Shown in pieces: positions 11,489 to 25,100 of a stretch of DNA of 64,000 bases (the first letter of the stretch is position 1; every line of letters begins with the position of its first letter). Under the pieces are notes generated by a model that did no database searches, was not told the origin of the DNA, and saw only the letters and a list, made by a program, of their open reading frames with translations. The DNA is taken from the NCBI GenBank assembly GCA_947650285.1, contig CANTFL010000873.1, positions 186,001 to 250,000 on the forward strand, in the 5' to 3' direction. The DNA comes from Hyaloperonospora brassicae. Taxonomy: Eukaryota > Oomycota > Peronosporomycetes > Peronosporales > Peronosporaceae. The position numbers and the translations under genes are program-made.

Positions 11489-14280
11489 CTGAATATGCCG
11501 ACTATCATCAAGCTACTCCGGACTATGTTGCTTGCCCGTTCTCTGCCAATAGTGTTTCGGGGACCGATGCTCCCCAGGATCGCAGAACGCTCCTGCTCTG
11601 CGCGGTTACCACGGCGTTGATTAAATTGACGGACGATGATCTGTGTCCAATGATTCCGCTTGAGGAGGAGGCTCTTGCAGCATGGATGATGGAGGGCATC
11701 GTGCGGCCGTCTCAGCCTGGTTCTTAAGTCTGCACGCACCCGCAGGCTACAAGGGTACGAATGTTTCTTATGTTGAAGCGTACTTCATGGCAAGATTATT
11801 GAGATTTTCATTTGCTTGTGCGCATGCCTCAGTACAACGCGGAGAGAACGTTGCTTTTCTAACTCTTGGAATGACAAGAGGGAGAGACGAAACTCAAGTT
11901 CACGAGTTGGAAACTGGTCAAGGGTGCCAAGCAAGTGAGTTACGACGCCGACACGAGGCGACTAACTTATATAATGCCGTATAAAGCGGCTGCTGCGCGC
12001 TGAAATGCGAAGACAATTATGTTTTGCGGTTATCATCTTCATCTGTTGATTTCGGCTACAATGTACCCGACGATATAACAAATTCATTGATTACTTCTAC
12101 GTCGCCTAGTAATCATCAATTTCACTATCAAGTCCGAATAGTAGTTCATGGAGTGGCGGCAAGCATGGCTTAAGCTATTTTGGAGTCCAGTGTATCCTGT
12201 GCGGTGAAATCCGAAACTCGTGGATGCTCAAACGGTTCGGAGGTGTATATTTCATTTTTTCGTGGTGACTTTCGACACGATATAATGTCCCGAACAACTC
12301 AAGCTGGTTACGCACAACGCAATTCCAACGCGGATATCTTCTTCCATCAATTCAGGTACTTCTAACGCGTTCCACGTGTTACCTGCTACTCGCCTTATCA
12401 CTCGAATTCCAAGTGTGTCGGGCGCAAAGTCGCTATTCATGTTTAGCATCACCGCAAGTTCTCCGGTGTTCCAATCACTCCGCCTTTTGTGAGTGGGTCG
12501 GATTTTTACCACTTGGACGTTGGCGGTCGGATGCATCATTTATCTAAACTGGCGGAATCTTTGGTGGCGTCCACAGCGAAGTTTAGAGCGGATGGTGACA
12601 AGGCTTCCCTGTTGACTACTGTCTCGCAGGCACTTCCTCGTGCTGCTCACTAGGGCAAAACCACCGCGTCGTCATTAGCAGTAAGCCAAGCATCTCGTGG
12701 AGGGGCTACTCGCGTCAGTGGAATGTCGACGACCGAGTGGTTTGACCATGGTGCGTAAAAGAAAAAAGCGGGATGTGTGTCCCCCGGTGGCGCAGTCCAC
12801 CACAGCGGCGGGGCCTCCAGAGATACCAAACACGCATACGTAGTCCACCACGATTGACGTATCACGAAAATCGCCTCTCCCGAACTCTACGGCTACTTCC
12901 CAGAAAATTCTGCGATTACGGTCTCAGCAAACAAGAATCCACCTAAGCTGGATAAGGCCACGGGTAGTCCAAAGAAAATTTCGAAAATTGCCTAATCTGG
13001 TCCAACGCCCTCTTCCCCCATCAAAGCGATTAATTTGCGCACGCAGGCGATTCTAGAACTCCAATTTTGCGTGGAGATTATGCGTTTTCCGCCGCTATTC
13101 CAATTATTTTACTAAGTAACGGCAGTCTCTTGTAAAAAGGCATTAAAGAAGACGGCGCTTGAGTCGGGTCGATTTTAAGTAGCGGTCGCACAAAAAAAGG
13201 CGATGACTTTACTTGCGCAGCCGCACAGAAGCAGCGCTAGGCTGACAATATAAAGTCATGCCTCTTCGAGGCTTATACTCCGGTCCTCGAAAATGATATT
13301 AATACTGACACCCAGAGTTCTGAAAACCCTGCTTCAATCGACGATGAAGGTGAAATAATGCGACTATTGAATAAGGAATATCGTTTCGCGGGTGCGGTGG
13401 CAAATCGAGTGAACATGGATGCAACGACCGCGGCAAAAACACTAAAAACTCTGATCCGTCGGTTGGCAATGTTTGTACCAATAAAGAATCTCGTGACCGA
13501 AGCTAAGGTTCCGCGAGAGGATACACCGCCCCACGAGTTGCCTGCTGCACTGGCATAAATATGCAGAGATCGGATTCAGGCCATTATCCACCGTTTGCTG
13601 ACCCCATACATCCACCGCAAACGGGGCATCAGAGGTGGGCAGCCAGAACCATTACCTCGCACAATGCCGTTTGCGCGTACCTCATTCTCTGGGACCGTCA
13701 AACATGCCATTGACGTTCCCCCACGAGTCTAACGGAAAGCAGACACAGAATCTCAATGTCTCGATGTCGAAGAACAACGATGCATTTGGTGACAACATGT
13801 GCCTCCATTATCTGGATGAAGCGGCTGTAGCTCCGACTCCCTGCGCCGCTAGTGTACCAATTCATACAAATTTGGCCAAGACGATTAAGGAATAGCTCAA
13901 GTCCTCGTCTGGATTACTCGAAGACCCCGAAGCGAGTGTTTCTGGCTCGCTGGGTCGTCCTGACGCTGGTTTGAGTGATTTATGTTCGGAGGTACCGGTC
14001 CGGTCTTCGCTGACATACATTCACGCTCTCAAAACTCACGACCAGACTTTAAGCGCAACAAGGGTGCGCAAGTTCCAAACACCGCATCGGCTGCGGTGGC
14101 GGCTACTTCTAAGTTAAAGAGTATGAAACGCACTTCAGCAAACACGACTGCGGTTTGCAAATGGGTCAGCCAGCACAAATTTGTTGCAAAACTACCGACT
14201 ACCATGCCAGCTGGCCCAAAGTGACATGTGACGTGGATAAATACACGTGTGCCCTATAATGGGCGAGACTCGTCTCTGAT
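11489..14280 (+). other. Decayed coding relic, possibly the 5' (ORF1) part of the adjacent LINE
   Basis: GC content is raised here and many plus-strand stretches look protein-like but are broken by stops and frame changes. Its position directly before the LINE endonuclease and reverse transcriptase relics fits an ORF1/5' region. I recognise no zinc knuckle or other firm domain, so this is inference from position only. Confidence 0.3.
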
Positions 14281-15239
14281 CTTTATATCCAATTGCTTAT
14301 CTTGCCTCGATGCAGGTGAAACCCTGCGCTTCTACGGACATGCCATCAACAGTGAATCTTAATTGGATATGATCCGTCTCCATACCACACACGCCGATGC
14401 AACACTTTACGATCTGTGCACGGGTCGGGCCGCCACGGCAGATGGGCTTATTGGTCAAATACGATGGCAAACGACGGTCAATTATTAACGGTGGAGACGA
14501 TTTAGCAAACTTCGGCCTCATTTTTTGTGCGCGACACTCGTCGAATCGCTTGGTGACTTAGATCATTGGGGGCTCCTCCAAGTTATGTGCATTTTGTAAG
14601 CAAAGCTTACACCCATTGAGATTATGTAGGAAGTGGTAATGCCAAAAATGAAGTCTGTGCTATACCACCTCTCCACAGAGGTGCGTGTGGCGGTCGTCGG
14701 CATTCTCTGCAACTCTGCCAACTGGCAACGGGTACTTGACCTTATCGCTCGGGATGGTCAGCTACAGTAAACGCAGTGCTGGGAGCGTCTTGGATGAGCT
14801 AGGAGGTGCACCGCTTCGGATCTTTTCCAACGTCGTCGTCGTATTCTGTTAAAGGGTGTCGTCAGCTGCGCACCAACAGAATCGGTGTCCATTCGCAGAA
14901 TGTCGCGGAATTTTCAAGCATCCGGAACACTGCTCACACTGGTTTAAAGTCTTTTTATTATAGCCAACCTAAGGGACTTGTCGATTCGATTCTTTGACAG
15001 GAAAAGTGAGTCACTTTTAATGCGTTAATTACTATGGAAAGTTTTCCTCCTCCTCCTGGGGCTTTGTGCACCAGCGCGGACGCTCGTTTTAGACCGGGTC
15101 AAGCAATCTAGAGGTGGAGTGGCGATGTATCTGAACCCAAACTCATCGTCACGGAAAAGGTCCCGTCGTCTGAAGCGTATTGAACGCCGCACTGGATGGC
15201 TGTACAGGTCACGTTCCTGGTAGAAACGGTTCTTGTTGT

Positions 15240-15780
15240 TGACGTGTATGCATCTTTTTTAAAACTGAACAGAAGTCGCTGTTCGAGAGCCTTCTACTTC
15301 TTCTTCAGATACACGACGGACTTATGTTTGTTCGTGGGGACTTCAACTGTACTTTAGAGCTACGACTAGACTGTTCATATATATCCCCCCCGTTACTGTA
15401 CGTTTCTTTGTCGTTTCGTCACCTTCATGATCGAGGGCACCTCAGTAATATTCTTGATGGTGACACGATGATCGCCGGAGAATAGAGAGATGTACCGGCA
15501 TTTCAGGCGGCGACTCACACCTATTTTTACACTATGTCGGTCGATGGTTCGGCAAATTCACGCCTGTGTCGGTGGTATGTGAGTTCCCGACATGCTTATA
15601 GGATTCGAGACGTTGCTATGTCGGTACCTGGTCCTGCTGCCGACCACATTGACATAATTGTCAGGATAGGCGTGCCCCGTCATGTGGTCCGATTCCGTAA
15701 GCTGAGGCACGAGTATCCTGTTCCAGGTTGTACACATGCGGCCTCGGAAAAGCTAATTTTGCGGCCATTGCGCTAATCCA
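15240..15780 (+). pseudogene. LINE APE-like endonuclease relic
   Basis: Around 15336-15352 the translation reads VRGDFNCTLE, which matches the GDFN active-site block of the exonuclease-endonuclease-phosphatase fold that nicks target DNA in LINE integration. Further downstream (15534-15770) a diverged stretch containing PGPAADHIDI fits the C-terminal half, where a conserved SDH block is expected. The frame is broken. Confidence 0.6.
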
Positions 15781-16428
15781 GGTAAAAGCTGACGCTAATA
15801 TTTTTGTTCCGACGTCGAGCCATATCACGTCTCGGAGCTTGGCCAACTGGTGGGACGAATGGAAGATACAACTTCGTAAATGTACTTTGGAGACAACCAA
15901 AACCGCGCGTCAATTTATGAAAAATCTATCGGCAGAGACTGCATCGTCTCTTTGCCCGATTAGATACTGCTCTCCTAATGAAGCGAGCACCTGGTACCCC
16001 ACCTTCAAATGATCATGAAAGTTGCGACCAGCTTAGAACTCTCGATACTCCGGTGGAACGTCGGCGTAATGTAGCAGAGTGTCAACGCTTATGGCAACGG
16101 CACAAGAAAAAACGCCTTCTCGCTTAGCACATGTACACGCCTGGAGAGGCTTCCCTCTATTTTTTTGCGCCCGGGTTTCGACTAAGTTTCAAGGCAAAAC
16201 CAAGTTGTCTCTGGAAGAAAAAGCGACACTTGGGCCGAATCGGTCCTAGGAATTGGCTGATGAAATGTCCAACGGCTGGAAGCTTACAAAGATTCATTCT
16301 TTTGCCTTTCTCGAGAATACCGCCGCATCCGTTTCTAAGGCCACCCCTCCGGCTCAGGCTTATGACTCTACTGTGACATGGTAAATTCTCCCGAAGATGT
16401 AAGTGCGGCTTTTACAAGGCGTACACGT

Positions 16429-17360
16429 GTTTAAGGTGCCGGACCGGATGAAATCAACAAAACATTTTACCGCGATTACGCGGACGCGCTCGGCCCTATT
16501 CTTGCGATATTTTATACCATATGGCCTACATGCAGCGTGCTTTCGACGTCGTTTGTTAGAGCAAATATTTGGTGTTTAAAGGAATATCCGGCCACTGCCT
16601 TGCCTCTTGATCATCGCCCTATCACTCTCCTCAACAACGAAGACAAGTTATTTACCATAGACTTTTTTGTTTCGAGTAGGGCCATTGCTTTCTTATCTCC
16701 TACTTCCGTCATAAGTTGGTTTTGTTGCGAAGCGGTCGATTTATTCGGCTATTTTAGTGTTCGCGACGGTAAGCAAGGCTTCCCACTCGTCCAGCGATCT
16801 ACATGGAGCAATTGTTCGACTTCTAGTTTTATACAAAGGCTTATGGGCACGTTGCAATGTCCATATCGACCTTCGGCGCTGACAAGACTTGAGTTGCCAC
16901 CCAACTTCGTATCCGTCGTGGCAGCATTAGAAAACCCGATACGTCGTGCCGTTTTTTATCAAATGGACATCGCTCGAGTCGACGTGCCATTACTTGTGGA
17001 ATACGGCACGGGTTACCCCTTGCGCCACTTCTCTTCATTCTCCCCTCAATACTATATATTGGGTGCTTCAAGCGCGGGACGACATTCGAGGTGTATTTAT
17101 CACATCTGGTGGGTGGACAATTGAGTTCAAAGTCTCGGGATATACCGATTATACTGCCGTCTACCTTCGCGATCGGTCTGCAATTTTTCCAGTTATCAAT
17201 ATTCTCGATGATTACGCTTACGTTTCCGGTCTTTGAACAAATGGGCGAAAAAATTGTCATCGAGCTGGAACCGCGCGTATCAGCGCAACCTTTGAGCACC
17301 TATAATCACACTCTTAAGGCCCCTAGCGACACTTGCAGATATCTTGGTGTTATAATGAGG
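16429..17360 (+). pseudogene. LINE reverse transcriptase relic
   Basis: The translation near 16436 reads GPDEINKTFY, the entry block of LINE reverse transcriptases. It is followed by a DHRPITLLNNEDK block (near 16608), a diverged finger/palm region and the YLGV block after the palm (near 17341). The catalytic block, normally an Asp-Asp pair, reads YTDYTAVYL near 17140-17170, so one catalytic Asp is lost. Several stops and frameshifts are present. Confidence 0.7.
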
Positions 17361-19105
17361 CAACAGGTTGCGGTGGCAGACAACCGAAATAAGTGCATAC
17401 GGTCTCTCTGGAGCCGACTTGTCTTAGCACGAGAGAGAAATGACTCAAACGGTTTATCAGCGGGCTCAGCTTACCAGTGCTATCGCTGTATCGAATAAAC
17501 ATTTTTAGCCTGGCATTGTTGTCCTCGTACCACCGTGGTTATCAGGCTGCACAGATTAACATTGACTTTGTATGGAGCGTCCGTGATGGCAAACGATCCC
17601 GGCCATGGGCCCCTTTTGCGATAGCTTCTTTATCAATCCATTAGGAGTCTAGCGGTTCCTTGTATTCGGACAAAATTGTTGAGTATGGCAGCTACAGCAG
17701 TATGACAATGGGCAAATAATCTTTCGTCGAGGGACTTACTGATTGGTGATTACTTGTGAAGATCTACAAGTTCAAATACGGCTTACATCACGCCTTGTTG
17801 GACGAAAGACAAGCATTCTCGATATCGAGCGACTCTATGGCAAACCGGGTTCGACATTATCGAAATTTCTACGGCTAGACACGCTCGCCAAGGTACGCTC
17901 AGGGACGTCTGTAGACTTGCCTAGTCGTTCACATCATACGCTACAGTCGCCTATAATGACGACGGTAGTGTCAAAATTGAGGTTTTGCGGGTTCTTGATG
18001 ACAGACTGCGCGCCGGGGTGCGTGCTGTAGTAAAGGCGTCTGGTCGATTCGATCACCGACAGACTCAGTACGCTCAAGGATATGTCGTGGCTACAAAGTC
18101 GACGGGGTCAGGCTTGTTCATTGAAAGGAGCCGACTTCACCATGGGTTTGTAATACCTTGGCGATGCAATGTCTTGGACGACCCTGCAGAATGGCATTGT
18201 CTTGGTTTGACGACCCAGTCTATGGCGAAGAGACGGCATCTTAGGTTCTTTTGCTTCTCCCTTTAATACAACTTCCCGTCCCTGGTCTATCGCGCGCTGG
18301 AACATGGGTCCCTGATTTACTATGAAAACGAAGATGCACCAACTTCATTACTGGCTTCTCACTCTTTAAGGTACTTCTCTTCAGCAATTCGATATCGGCA
18401 TGGTATGTGGGATGCGTACAGTCTCGTTGATGGCGGTGTGCAATTTCGCCACTTACTCAGCCAGTGATACTTCTATCGACTTTGGCGCGCATCCGATGCT
18501 CACGCGGATTGTCCACCTGTGGTCCGGTCGTCGACGGTAGCGGCCACAACGACAAAAATGTTACGCGGATTATCTCCCGGCGGAGCTTCATTGACGGAAC
18601 ATGACTTCTTGAGAAACTGATTGCAAAGGCGGACTTTTACGTGATAACGGAATATTCATCATTGATCACGAAGATAGATATGAGGCATGTTGGTGCGTCC
18701 TTTCCGACCAATGCTTAGACGATATACCGGCTGACAAGTAACAAATTTCCGCTTTGAAAACGGTCGAAACAAGATCTGTCGTGCCCCGCCTCTAAGTATT
18801 TGGATGCTGGTTTAGCTCTGGAAAGTCATATTTTTGGGCGTGCCCTAGCGCGCGCCGAAACTGGTAATACCTCCTCGATCTGTGGCGATGAGTTGGCACT
18901 TTCCACGAGGATTTTTACATGGCTGGGTGTTCGGACTGGACCTTCCAGAGATTCCGCTCAACATTTGGAATATTATATAGCTCGACAGGACCCAGGAGCA
19001 GATTTGTCGAAAGCTCAGGCTGCGGTATATCTAGCAGCTAGAAAACTGTGACTTTTTGACGTTTAAACGACAATTCGTGTTATCTGGGTTGGGCGTCTCC
19101 GCCGC

Positions 19106-19801
19106 ATGGAAGAACCGTCTATAACACAGGATGTTCACACAGCTAAGGCCAAGACTATCTTTCGCCGGTCGGCTCGAAGGTTCGTAAATAAACCTACCAG
19201 CATGACATGCAGGTTCGGTCGTCCTCGGTTGATACCCTCCGATGCTGCAACGAACCTCCTTATGTGTAAGTACGGCCTATCGAACGGTTCCCAGGAGTGC
19301 TATAACTCCGCTTTTTTATGGAGTATCCCGCGGAATCCGGGTCCAGGCGAAGCTGGATCTGTTATTGTCCGACTTCACGTTCCGACGCACGTCGCATGCG
19401 TCTTGTGGGTATCGAGAGTGGCAAGTGCCTCTGCCGGTACTACTAACAATATCGCTGAATACTGGAGGCTCGTCCACGTTCTTCGACGAGCAAAGGTCAA
19501 CGAAAATATACCCCTTCATTTCATTAGGGACAGTGCGCTTGTGCTTTCGCAACTCCAAACACGACACCCTCCTCGCAAGCAGCACTTGGTGCAGTTATTT
19601 ACCGAAGCAAGCACAATCGCTAATGATATCAATGTCTCCAGCTGGGGCCATCATTATTTCACCTACAACAAAATGTCGGATCGACCGGTGAATATCGCTA
19701 TAGACACGGAAACATCGGTTCAAGCGCACGCTTCTTCTAACCCCGGTCTAACAATAGGGCTTCTACCTTCCTTAAATTTGATGTCAAGCATTGGTTGGTG
19801 A
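19106..19801 (+). pseudogene. LINE RNase H domain relic
   Basis: A 231-codon open stretch covers most of an RNase H fold: NPGPGEAG near 19335, TNNIAEYW (catalytic Glu block), RDSALVLSQLQT (second Asp block), KQHLVQLFTEA, WGHHYFTYNKMSDRPVN (last acidic block). The first catalytic Asp, expected just before NPGPGEAG, is not visible, so the domain is probably dead. In a LINE this enzyme removes the RNA strand after first-strand synthesis. The open length is surprising for such an old copy but may be chance. Confidence 0.7.
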
Positions 19802-20325
19802 CATCCCAAGCTAACTAATAAGACATTTCGGGTCCCGTTCTGACCGAGGAACCTGATTATCTCGCGACAGGATGCTGCGCCCCGGCTTAATGCTGCCCGA
19901 GACCTCGTGCTACCTAATACATAAAGAAGCTGTGACTTTGGTACCTTGTTGCCGGATAATAGGATATAGCAGGTCGTACGCGTACCCAAATATACCAACA
20001 CTCTCTCACTCACTCACTCTGAATGTTGATATCCGTGCAACAAAGACCAGTCGTTGGTTCCGAGCAAGATTGTTATTAGTGTGTTCAATTTCTGTTTCAT
20101 TGGTTTATCATAATTCTTTTTCGAAAAAGGGAGTCAGTGGTGGTCAGCAATTTGTGCGTGAGTGGTGAATCGCAACTTTTTTAAACAAAACAATGAAAGA
20201 TTGTCATATTTATTGATACGTTATTTGTTTATGTCATCGAAAGCTTTAGCCCACATAAAATTGACTGATCTATTGCGAATACTATTTATAATTGTTTGTA
20301 AATGGTTTTAAGCCCAAGTTATTAC

Positions 20326-20645
20326 AGGTCCCTGATAGCTGCACCAAATTCTTTCGATATATGGACAACACCTCCAGCCTATTTTCCCTATCTGAACAAT
20401 TGTGATTAATGGACGCCTTAATCGGTGTAAAGTCCATCTAATTATCAAAGGTGAGCCCAAACCAAACCTCACCTCCAGCAGTTGTGTACTCATTAGTGGT
20501 GATTCCGTTGATTAGGCAATCGGCGACGTAGTCATGTACCTTGATACATCGCACTTCTATTCCGTTAATTCCACGAGCTGTACGGTCTTTTACGACTCTG
20601 GTCAAAGCAATGTATAGAAGGGTGTGGTCAGCCTATCAGGGCCCT
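20326..20645. mobile_element. Possible MITE with about 20-bp inverted ends
   Basis: The left end (20327-20345, GGTCCCTGATAGCTGCACC) is an inverted near-match to the right end (20621-20645, GGTGTGGTCAGCCTATCAGG and onward). A third copy of the right-end motif is at 23221-23244. The arrangement is that of a short TIR element of about 320 bp. I could not settle a target duplication. The motif evidence is clear; the MITE reading is tentative. Confidence 0.4.
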
Positions 20646-20714
20646 ATTTTCAGTCACTCTTCATTTTGCACTACCAGGCTGCATGAGCTTGTTTCTCCCC
20701 GAGAAGATGCATGT

Positions 20715-22138
20715 GGTCGCATTTAGCCTCGCGCTGGAAGACTTGAGCAACGACTGCATTGCTATGCTGATGCCGGAGGTAGAGCTGCGAGTGCATTAGG
20801 TATTATAGGACGCGCTAAAGTTCAAGCGGCACTCGCGACGACCGCAACTTGACCCCACGCATAACCAATCAGGCGCTCCAATTGAAAAATTTAGATGAAC
20901 CCTATCATAGAATCTAGCTATATCGGGTACTTATAACTAGGCACGCTAATGACTGACACGAGGCGTTCGTTTAGTAAACATGCTAGAGTTTGTATGGGTT
21001 TGCACACCCCTATAACTAACAAGTATGAGCCGTGCGAAGATTACGAGTCGCACTTGTTCGCAGTGGAGGAAAATCTGACGCTGTCGGGGCTGCTGAATGC
21101 TCCGCTGGGTCAGATCCCATTAAAACAGGTGCTTGATTTGCTCTGGCTAGTCGTCAATGGCGCGCAGCCCTATATACCTGGTAACAAGTCCGTCGAAGAC
21201 GATTCGACGTGCCACACGTCCATCAAGGATGAACCGTTTGCGCACAAGTCGACAGAAAGGCGCGAGTTAAGCACGTGCTGACCTAGAAAATGCAGTTATA
21301 CCAAGCAAAGTTGATAGTAGATATCAAGGGTGATGAGTTGGGGCCGCAACTTGCGGCCTTCTCTAGCCTCGCCCAATACGCAGACATCGACCAGCTGTTG
21401 TCTTACTTACACGCTCATTTACTAGGAAGTGATCTACAGCAATTACGACTTATCACTATTTTGTCACTCATGCGGGCTTGCCGCTGCTTGATGACGAACC
21501 AGCATCTTCATGTCGAAGTCTACGTACGTGGTCTCGCTCACACATGCGTTCTGGATGAATCTAACCATAGAACATCGTCATATGTGGCGATGCGTAAATT
21601 TTTCTACATCAACTTTATCCTGCTACTCTAACCTGCATTATGGGCACACAGCTATGCGAGAACCCAGCGGACGATCACTGGTCTTTTAGCAAGCACGTGG
21701 CCAAACTGGTGGCTTGAATTCTCGAGCGCTACGGTGAGAAGTATGCCAACATCCAGGCTCGCGTGGCTAAGATACACACAAGCAATCACAGATTAAGTGT
21801 GTCCGTTCTCGACACAATACGGTGCCCTCGATGGTCTTTGCCACATGTTTTTCTGCCTATTTGCGAGCATGACCAACCGTTTGGACGTTTGTTCTGGCCA
21901 GATATGCTAATTTTAGGCTCTCTGGTGATTATGGTGAGTTTGCTTTTTCCTAATCTCGAAAACTACTATCAAAATTATAGCCATCAGTCTCGTCGTCCAA
22001 TTCTGACCTTGTTGAAAGACTTGAGGTACATAATTGTCTCGGCATTCTTGTCGTGAACAAGTTTTTTTGTAGCGGTGCTTGTCGCATGATCGAACTAATG
22101 CATACAATTGGACATGATGCAATATACAGCACGATTTA
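20715..22138 (+). pseudogene. TAF6-like (TFIID/SAGA subunit) pseudogene
   Basis: The plus strand preserves, in order but in several frames, the layout of TAF6, the histone-fold and HEAT-repeat scaffold of TFIID. The histone fold is at about 20724-20860 (MLMPEVELRVH, then DALKFKRHSRR), interrupted by TAG codons at 20797 and 20806. The linker and start of the middle domain are at 20949-21281 (LHTPITNKYEP; NAPLGQIPLKQVLDLLWLVV, where live homologues have a HWLAV-type block). The HEAT-type region is at 21290-21631 (LRLITILSLMRACRCLMTN) and 21640-21960 (ADDHWSFSKHVAKLVA, a TGA at 21715, then ILERYGEKYANIQARVAK; PNLENYYQ). It continues to about 22138 in another frame. Colinearity without introns suggests a degraded gene copy. 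The functional gene must be elsewhere if the organism keeps TAF6. Identification is by recalled family motifs. Confidence 0.7.
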
Positions 22139-25100
22139 AGAGCTTACTTTTCGATGTCTGAGGTATAGATCGCGGCGTGTCGCCATCGCTGTCGTCGTCG
22201 ACTCTAAATAGTATCCTGACTCTTCTATACGACGTATATGGCAAGGGAATCTTGCCGTTCGTCCGGTCAGACTAGACATTGAGCATGTTTGACATGTGCA
22301 TTCAATAGACAAGCGTCGCCTGTGTAAAAATGGATGTTATTTGTTAGAAACATCTCGAATTTTCTAAGTATGCGCTGATGATGATGACGATGATAAAGAC
22401 GAACTAAGTCGTAGAAATCGAGCAACAGTTCCATTATAGGGTTTCTGGTCGTCAAAATAGTGTAGATTCACCAGCTATCTGCGTAGACAAGTCAGAAGTA
22501 ATCGAGATTGATTGACTTGAATTTCTTGTATAGTTTGCGGTTTTTCCAAACAAAATGTAACGTACTTTAGATACTCTGCTGAATTGTGTTGACAATTACT
22601 TCGGATGCCTTTGCAGAACATTAAATCAGGCACAAAGTCGCTAAATAGAACATATTGGCATCGGGCCGGCAATCAAAGACGTGCACGAGAAAGCCTATCG
22701 CTACTCCCACCAACTAGTCATGTGGTTCGAATTCAGCTCGCAGGGATCAGTCAAGCTGGTTACGCTTGACATGTCGTAAGAGCTTACGAATATCTGCGCT
22801 TTAAAAACTTAAAAAAAAGCGTTCCAATGCATTTAAACTTTTAGGTGAGTGCACAATCAACATGCTGTGAGAGCTTCGCCAACCATGGCTGTTAATTGCT
22901 GTTCGGACTACGAAACATCGTAGATTAAGTCGATCTGCACACCCTCGATACCGGAACAAGTCTAGCAACTTTCTGATGCACGAATTTAGTTACGATGTAC
23001 TATTTCCATGCTGCCTCCTTCGAATGCTTAACGAGGCGTTTCCAATTGCACTCAGAATTTTACACGTATAATTTAGGTCTCATAGCTGGACCACACGCTT
23101 TAGCATCCCATTTTTTCCACATATCGTGCTGAAAAGAGATTACATTGAAGCGCTCATCCGTTGCTTTTAATTAGTCGGATTGGGGGGGTTACGCTGGAGG
23201 TGTGGTCCATAGATCAAGAGGGTGTGGTCCAGCTATCAGGGCCCTTATTGTATATAGCATGTCAAAATTATTAAATCTTAGTATCCAATATTGTGGTCAG
23301 TATACACAACACATGGACATCGTCGTATCCGTTTTGACTGAAATAGCGCATCTACAATTGGTTAATGTCTGATATGGAACTTTCTTTTCTTCCCATATAA
23401 ATATGTGCTCGAGAGTCTAGATTCCCGCTTTCACATCGTGACGATGGACGATATGACGTCACATGAATTTAAACATTATAAGCATTATGTGACGAGGCAT
23501 CGAACTCGTTAACTAAAATCACAAGATATACATAATTGCATAGTGCTAGTAAGAGCCTTGAATTTTCCCGTACAAGTAAAACTCAGATCAAAGTTGATCT
23601 ACTAAGTATATGCGATCAATGACATGGGTAAGAAAGGTGTATATAAATTTTCATAAATGCTGTACTCAACCCAAGAGAAAATCAGTGTCGTATACCACCT
23701 ATACCAAAAATAGTCCTCCAATCTTTGCTTCGCAAGGTATATTACACTGGAGGATATTATCAATTACGAAATTTTCTTATTGGACAGAGTTTGGTGTCAA
23801 TATTTCGTAATGGGTGTATCCCTTTACAAGCTAGGTACACCTTGCAAGCTGCTACTATCACTCGATGGACTAATCGGATTTCATACATTTTTAATGATTC
23901 TTCGAACAAAACCTATCAATTTTCATGAACGGGTTTATCACCGCATGTCCAACGCTTTAATCGCACACATTATTCTTACGATGCGTATCACATGACTGGC
24001 ATATGTAAGGATTCACGCTATGACGAGCTTGTATCTGGTGTCGATTTTACCTACAGCTTTTAATTTGTGGCAGTTTAAATGTGTTATGTTAGAACCTTAA
24101 GGCTCTCGTTTAAGCAGTGAATGATCCAAACATATTAAGTACTAATTACTGGGACATTCACGATGGTCACAATCAAATATGCAAGGTGTTTGCCTTTATC
24201 GCATCATATTGAAGTAGAAGTCTCTATCAATAGTAATTTTAAATGATTTTTCGACCCCGATCGTCCTTATGTTCAAAATCTCGATTTTTTCGCGGACTCG
24301 AGTCGATACTTGAGTCGTCCGTGTAGCGGCTAGTAATTGTGTTCACAACATCTAAAAGGTTCATTACCTTTCTCAATCAGCAGCTAAAGTTGTAGCGATA
24401 ACATGATGATTGTCACTTAGCCTTTCATACCCACCGTAAGCTTAAGTTTATAAAATAGGATGCGTTGCATTCGTTGCGTCATCATTGACGGCGAACAACC
24501 GCTAGTGGTCGAAATCATCGTTAATATGATTATCAACATATTACAGGACGAAGATCTGCTAATGATCGATTTTACCTGCTATTGGTGTTATATCCGTAGC
24601 GAAGTTAGATATCTCTTTTGCCAGAGAAAAGCTTTTAGCTCAACGAGCTATATCGGTCTAAAGAAAAATATGACTAAGCGCCACTGCTTAGATCACTAAG
24701 CTTCGAGTCCTTATTCAAGGGACTTATGCAAACTAGCGGACCAACAGCACCAAATAATAATGATTAAATGTCTAAAGAAGGCTGTCCATTTTTGTGATCA
24801 AAGATGCCCAACAAGGCGAGTGTCTTATATCAATCAAAATGCGAACAAAAATGCTTGTTAAATACATTACACAAATTGAATTTTACATACTTACTAATAT
24901 GCACGGCTCTACTCTTTACCAGAGCAGGCAGAAATGTTTTAGTGGTAGCTTTAACGACTATGATTGAAATTCGAGGTACGTCACTTGGTACGCGTACCCA
25001 GGCCGAGGATGTATACCCGCAGTGTACCATTGTAGCATGTTCAACTGGCCGAAAGTTTTATGCGGCACACCCTTCTAACGTGATTATCATTTAACGAAAA

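Larger units (their letters stand above)
14281..19950 (+). mobile_element. Decayed LINE (non-LTR) retrotransposon with RNase H
   Basis: The order of remnants on the plus strand is that of a LINE ORF2: APE-type endonuclease (GDFN motif near 15340), reverse transcriptase (GPDE block near 16440, RPITLLN block near 16616, YLGV block near 17341), then an RNase H domain (TNNIAEY near 19445, RDSALV near 19530, NKMSDRP near 19668). Stops and frameshifts break it throughout, so it cannot make an active protein. A LINE carrying RNase H is the kind found in oomycetes. Both ends are approximate; I saw no clean poly(A) tail or target duplication. Confidence 0.75.
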
